Part shown: piece by piece, positions 60,958 to 64,000 of the stretch
Layout: every line of letters begins with the position of its first letter
How positions within the stretch are numbered: the first letter of the stretch is position 1
Origin: Fidelibacterota bacterium
GTDB taxonomy: Bacteria; Pseudomonadota; Alphaproteobacteria; Rhodospirillales; Rhodospirillaceae
Assembly (NCBI GenBank): GCA_947476275.1
Contig: CANJPQ010000007.1
Location: 1 to 64,000, forward strand
Length of the DNA: 64,000 nucleotides
Reading direction: 5' to 3'
Translations under genes and position numbers: made by a program
Notes under the pieces: model-generated
What the model was told of the DNA's origin: nothing
Database searches by the model: none
The model's input: the letters and a program-made list of their open reading frames with translations, nothing else

Positions 60958-62060
60958 CGCGCGTCCGCCGTCTGGTTCTGATGAATGATGTAGGCGGGGA
61001 TAGCTTCCACCTTGAAGGCCGAGGAGATCGCCGTGCAGTTGCCGTCTTTGTCGGGATAGCCGTCCGCAAGGCGCTTCGACGCTTCATAAAGGGCGGGGCA
61101 GCTCCAGTCGCCGGTGGCGACCAGGAACTCTATCTTCATCATGTATTCCCACCACTTGTCGAAGTCGTAGTAGCCGCCGAGCAGGCCCTTGGCGTGGCCG
61201 TCCGCGAGCTTGAGATCGAGGTTGAACTTGGCGTCCCGCAAGCGCACCTCGGCGTAAGTGCTGTTGCCGTAGAACGGGACGCTGAAGTCGGTCGCCTCCG
61301 TCGTCAGCACACCGTTCTCGATCTTGCCTTTGATCGGCACCGCATAGCGCGGCTTGCCGCCGTTCATGTCGACGCGATAGCTGCCGTAAGGCAGGATCTT
61401 CCCGGCGGCATCGAGATTGAACGGATCGATCGCTTTGTAGAAGCGCACCTCGACTGCCGCACTATTCTGCGGATCGTCGACGCCCGTGACCTCGATCAGC
61501 ACGACGCCACGTCCGCTGTTGCGGCGCTCCTCGTCGTCGAAGTTGTCGAGCACACCGTTGCGCCGCCAGCCGTAGTGGCAGCCGAGGATGCGGTACATCT
61601 GGTTGTCCACACCCTTCACGCCCTCGGGGCTGGTGAATTTCTCGTGCTTGCACGATTTGGCTGTGCCGTTGCCGTTGTCGTCGCCGTCGAGGTTGAAGCC
61701 ATAGGCCGTCTTGCCCTTTACGATGCGCAGCGGCGGGTCCTTCACGATCTCTGGATTCCAGCACACGTCCTTGCCGCCGGGTCCGCGATACATCGCATAG
61801 TTCTTGCGGTCGACCGGCTGCGCCAATCCCTTGTTCGTGAACTTGTCCTTGTCGGCCCGCGACATGCCGCGCCACCACAGCTCGTCATTACCCGTGACCA
61901 GCCCTTCGGGGCATTCCTCAGCGAAGCGCGACTCGTAGATCGCAGTGTCCCACTTGGTCACCACGTAGCCCAGCGTTTGCTTCTTGCCCGAGGCTGCCAT
62001 CGGTGCAGATGCCGATACCAAGGCCGCGAGTGCCAGGCCGAGTGCTGCGCTTTTGATCAT
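60954..62060 (-). CDS. Secreted protein of unknown family
   Basis: 368 residues, signal peptide (ALAALVSASAPMAASG). Notable stretches are WDTAIYESRFAEECPEGL, NLDGDDNGNGTAKSCKHEKF (acidic, possibly metal-binding), ILGCHYGWRRNGVLDNFDDE and a C-terminal WWEYMMKIEFLVATGDWSCP. At least four Cys. Proteins with this layout accompany DUF1552/DUF1592 genes, but I cannot name the family. Overlaps the next gene by four bases. Confidence 0.8.
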   Translation of the reverse strand: MIKSAALGLALAALVSASAPMAASGKKQTLGYVVTKWDTAIYESRFAEECPEGLVTGNDELWWRGMSRADKDKFTNKGLAQPVDRKNYAMYRGPGGKDVCWNPEIVKDPPLRIVKGKTAYGFNLDGDDNGNGTAKSCKHEKFTSPEGVKGVDNQMYRILGCHYGWRRNGVLDNFDDEERRNSGRGVVLIEVTGVDDPQNSAAVEVRFYKAIDPFNLDAAGKILPYGSYRVDMNGGKPRYAVPIKGKIENGVLTTEATDFSVPFYGNSTYAEVRLRDAKFNLDLKLADGHAKGLLGGYYDFDKWWEYMMKIEFLVATGDWSCPALYEASKRLADGYPDKDGNCTAISSAFKVEAIPAYIIHQNQTADAR

Positions 62061-62074
62061 GGCGGAATTTTACC

Positions 62075-62566
62075 TTAATTCGTCACGGCCGGGGCGATCT
62101 TATGGATCTGCCCGCGGAGCTCGCCGTCCGGATATTTGACGCTATGGATGTTCACGTACATCCGGTCCGACAGCAAGTATTGCAGCTGCGATTCCGTCAA
62201 CACAACCGATCCGCTGATCGGCGACTTCGTGCCGGGCGGGGCGAGGTTGAATTGCGGGGGCGCATTCGTGCCTGGCCGCTGTGGCCCATGGACGGAGGAA
62301 ATCGTCACGGGCGAGGTGAGGTTGGAAAATGTCACTTGCCACGAGAACTTCAAGGTCTCGCGCTCCAGGGTGAACTCGACCCGGCCTTTGCCGGGGCTTT
62401 CCACCGTGGCGGCTTGCTCTTCCGGCGACAGGTCGGCAAAGAACCGGATCGGCGGCCCGGCGGCGCCCGGGGCGGCACCCGGGGCGGCGCCCGGCGCGGC
62501 GCCGAAGGCGGCGGCGGATATGAACAGGGCAAAGGCGGTGACCGCCCGGATCGCAAATGTTTCCAT
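62075..62566 (-). CDS. CHRD-domain secreted protein
   Basis: 163 residues with a signal peptide and an imperfect APG repeat (GAAPGAAPGAAPGAAG) encoded by a 12-base tandem repeat. The CHRD beta-sandwich follows: GRVEFTLERETLKFSWQV, LTSPVTISSVHGPQRPGTNA, GSVVLTESQLQYLLSDRMYV and the terminal motif NIHSVKYPDGELRGQIHK. It is the first gene of the minus-strand run and is preceded by the palindrome-bearing intergenic region. Repeat length may vary between strains. Confidence 0.88.
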   Translation of the reverse strand: METFAIRAVTAFALFISAAAFGAAPGAAPGAAPGAAGPPIRFFADLSPEEQAATVESPGKGRVEFTLERETLKFSWQVTFSNLTSPVTISSVHGPQRPGTNAPPQFNLAPPGTKSPISGSVVLTESQLQYLLSDRMYVNIHSVKYPDGELRGQIHKIAPAVTN

Positions 62567-62617
62567 GGGGGTAGTGTATAGCCAGGGCAGCCTCTGAGTC
62601 AGGGGGTGGGACCCCGC

Positions 62618-62634
62618 CGTTCACAGACTGAACG
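62618..62634. promoter_or_regulatory. Inverted repeat CGTTCA-N5-TGAACG
   Basis: CGTTCA at 62618-62623 and TGAACG at 62629-62634 form a six-base dyad about 50 bases upstream of the CHRD gene start, in a position suitable for an operator of the eight-gene run. Regulator unknown. Confidence 0.4.
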
Positions 62635-62681
62635 CTGGTTAACGGGTTTGTGAGCGACAGTTATTCCCCCGCGTCCATAGG

Positions 62682-62693
62682 TTGGACGTCCAA
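62682..62693. promoter_or_regulatory. Perfect 12-base palindrome TTGGACGTCCAA
   Basis: It lies in the 168-base divergent region between the CHRD-led run and the small membrane protein gene (start 62735). Length, symmetry and position suggest a binding site for a dimeric regulator controlling one or both sides. Confidence 0.45.
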
Positions 62694-62734
62694 AGGTGGC
62701 CTTTCTACGTAGAGTGTGGAGAACTAAGGCCCAT

Positions 62735-62983
62735 ATGAACCAAGTCCTTGCCGTCCTTAAGAGTCCGAAAGCCCGTGTCCCGCTGGTGTGCGTGGTCGGC
62801 AGCGTCTTTTTGTTGCTTGGGCTGATCTGGGCGGGCGTGATGAACGTGGAGCAGACCGCCATCTTGGTGGTCGTGGTCTACGCGCTTTCCAAGGTCGGTA
62901 TGGCTGCCGCGGCGATCTGGGTGGGCTGGCGCCACCGCCATATGATGAAGGACTGGTGGTCGCGCCGTCGCGCCCGCGACTAG
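62735..62983 (+). CDS. Small two-TM membrane protein
   Basis: 82 residues from ATG 62735 (AAGG upstream; an in-frame GTG at 62696 would add 13). Two hydrophobic helices (VPLVCVVGSVFLLLGLIWAG and AILVVVVYALSKVGMAAAAI) are followed by a basic tail (RHRHMMKDWWSRRRARD) that should stay in the cytoplasm. No family recognised. Its stop overlaps the convergent flavoprotein stop. Confidence 0.65.
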   Translation: MNQVLAVLKSPKARVPLVCVVGSVFLLLGLIWAGVMNVEQTAILVVVVYALSKVGMAAAAIWVGWRHRHMMKDWWSRRRARD

Positions 62984-64000
62984 CGCTTCAGGAACTTCAG
63001 TGCGCCTGCGCCGGCCGCCTTGCCGGTCGCGAAACAGGCGGTGAGAAGATAGCCCCCCGTGGGCGCTTCCCAATCCAGCATCTCGCCGGCGACAAACACG
63101 CCGGGTTTGTCTTTCAGCATCAGGTCCGACGTGAGGTTGTCGAAGCGGATTCCGCCGGCGGTCGAAATGGCTTCCGCGATTGGGCGCGGGCGCAACAGCT
63201 TCAGCGGCAACGCCTTCAGCTTCTCCGCCAGCTTCTTGTCGTCCGCGATCTCTTCCGCGGTGCAGAGTTCCCGCACCAACGCCGCCCGCACGCCATCGAT
63301 CCCTGCGCGCTTTCGCAAGTGTGTCGACAGCGACGCCTTGCCGCGCGCGCGCGCCAGTTCGGCGACCGTCTTGTGCGGCGCCAGATCCAGCAGGAACGTG
63401 GCCTGGCCTTTGCGCGCGATCTCGTCGCGCAGGGCGGCGGAGAACGCGTAGATCAAACTGCCTTCGACGCCGTTTTCGCTGACGATGAACTCGCCGCGGC
63501 GATGATGCGCGCCGAACCGTCCCACCACCGGCTTCACCGGCGCACCGGCGAAGTGCTGCTTCATGTAGTCGCTCCAGGCGACATCGAAGCCGCAGTTGGC
63601 AGGCTTCAACGCTGCGACGTCAAATTGCTTCGTCCAGGCGCCGTCCGAGCCGAGCTGCGGCCAGCTTGCGCCGCCAAGGGCGAACACAATCACGTCGGCT
63701 TTCGCCGTCGCGCCGTTGGCGAACGTCAGGGCGTCGCCCTCCCAGCCGGTCCACTTATGGCGCATGTGAAACGTCACGCCCTGGCTGCGCAAGCGTCGCA
63801 GCCATGCGCGCAGCAACGGCGCTGCCTTCATTTCCTTCGGGAACACCCGCTGCGAGGTGCCGACAAAGGTTTCGATACCGAGTTCGCCGGCCCAGGCGCG
63901 CAGGGCATCGGCGCCGAAGGCGTCGAGATGCAGGTGCGGCGCGCGATCCTCATACCGCGTCACGAACTTCGCTGTGTCTTCCGCATGGGTCAGATTGAGC
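62980..64000 (-). CDS. BaiN/HI0933-type NAD(P)/FAD flavoprotein, partial at the window edge
   Basis: The frame is open to the right edge, where LNLTHAEDTAKF is the conserved region following the FAD site; the first roughly 40-50 residues lie beyond the window. ATG 63963 is internal. Visible signatures are VIVFALGGASWPQLGSDG, a mid-section GAPVKPVVGRF, STAGGIRFDNLTSDLML and the C-terminal FAD loop GVFVAGEMLDWEAPTGGYLLTACFATG. Related to the YhiN group (TIGR03862-like). Substrate unknown. Confidence 0.9.
   Translation of the reverse strand, partial: LNLTHAEDTAKFVTRYEDRAPHLHLDAFGADALRAWAGELGIETFVGTSQRVFPKEMKAAPLLRAWLRRLRSQGVTFHMRHKWTGWEGDALTFANGATAKADVIVFALGGASWPQLGSDGAWTKQFDVAALKPANCGFDVAWSDYMKQHFAGAPVKPVVGRFGAHHRRGEFIVSENGVEGSLIYAFSAALRDEIARKGQATFLLDLAPHKTVAELARARGKASLSTHLRKRAGIDGVRAALVRELCTAEEIADDKKLAEKLKALPLKLLRPRPIAEAISTAGGIRFDNLTSDLMLKDKPGVFVAGEMLDWEAPTGGYLLTACFATGKAAGAGALKFLKR

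Noticed and set aside
62440-62510. 12-base tandem GC repeat
   Set aside because: It lies in frame and encodes the APG linker of the CHRD protein; recorded under that gene rather than as an independent element.

Overview
The window is GC-rich, densely coding DNA, most likely from an alphaproteobacterium. Pointers are an NdvA/ChvA-type glucan exporter, a class III (glutathione-dependent) alcohol dehydrogenase, many Tat-exported enzymes, a BcsB-BcsZ-BcsC cellulose operon and a GTCAT...ATGAC multi-hairpin intergenic repeat of a style common in that class. The lineage is inferred from gene content only. I found no rRNA, tRNA or CRISPR array and no phage structural genes.

Layout. 1-4706: the right end of an IS3-family element has cut into bcsB, followed by bcsZ, a short bcsC and an unknown two-TM gene. 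4703-5965: a convergent receiver/metallo-beta-lactamase fusion. 6140-6759: a broken choice-of-anchor-A-type secreted protein gene. 6821-20201: a transport and detoxification block with DctA, an SbmA/YddA-type ABC exporter plus an NdvA-like exporter, a peptide-type binding protein, a two-gene RND pump, FrmA and a TauD/TfdA dioxygenase. 20222-23561: an accessory stretch with an Hsp70-like (YegD) protein, a cloverleaf-like repeat, a GNAT/DUF7689-like fusion and a DUF5681-like protein. 23645-29643: a small catabolic operon (isochorismatase-fold hydrolase, MmgE/PrpD, NodB-like deacetylase) facing a PQQ alcohol dehydrogenase/hydrolase pair. 29938-31486: a 113-aa protein plus a methyltransferase carrying an apparent Tat signal.

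31558-44604: an MFS carrier, an exported FAD oxidase, a run of exported or anchored proteins (heme/beta-propeller, six-hairpin-like, chelatase-like, hydrolase), then a lectin-like/malonyl-CoA synthetase/amidase operon. 44726-48389: a tight six-gene run lemA-TPM-TPM-creA-AllA-like-GST. 48413-54079: flavin reductase with a PCP_red-like tail, SDR, HiPIP, then a PQQ glucose-dehydrogenase-like enzyme directly followed by an MFS carrier. 54212-55244: two tandem exported cupins.

55250-62566 is a minus-strand run of eight genes, seven with export signals: CHRD, an unknown secreted protein, a DUF1592-family heme lipoprotein, a Tat-exported DUF1552 protein, a triple Lipoprotein_15-repeat protein, an NTF2-like protein, an FMN-binding protein and a secreted protein. 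It looks like an envelope redox or degradative system without a described function and is the strongest candidate for an undescribed system here. The window ends in a BaiN/HI0933-type flavoprotein.

The general picture is a metabolically versatile bacterium with much periplasmic oxidation chemistry (PQQ, c-type heme, FAD, HiPIP), solute carriers placed next to oxidases, and several operons of exported enzymes that probably process plant-derived or xenobiotic compounds. Functions are inferred from motifs read by eye; no database search was possible.
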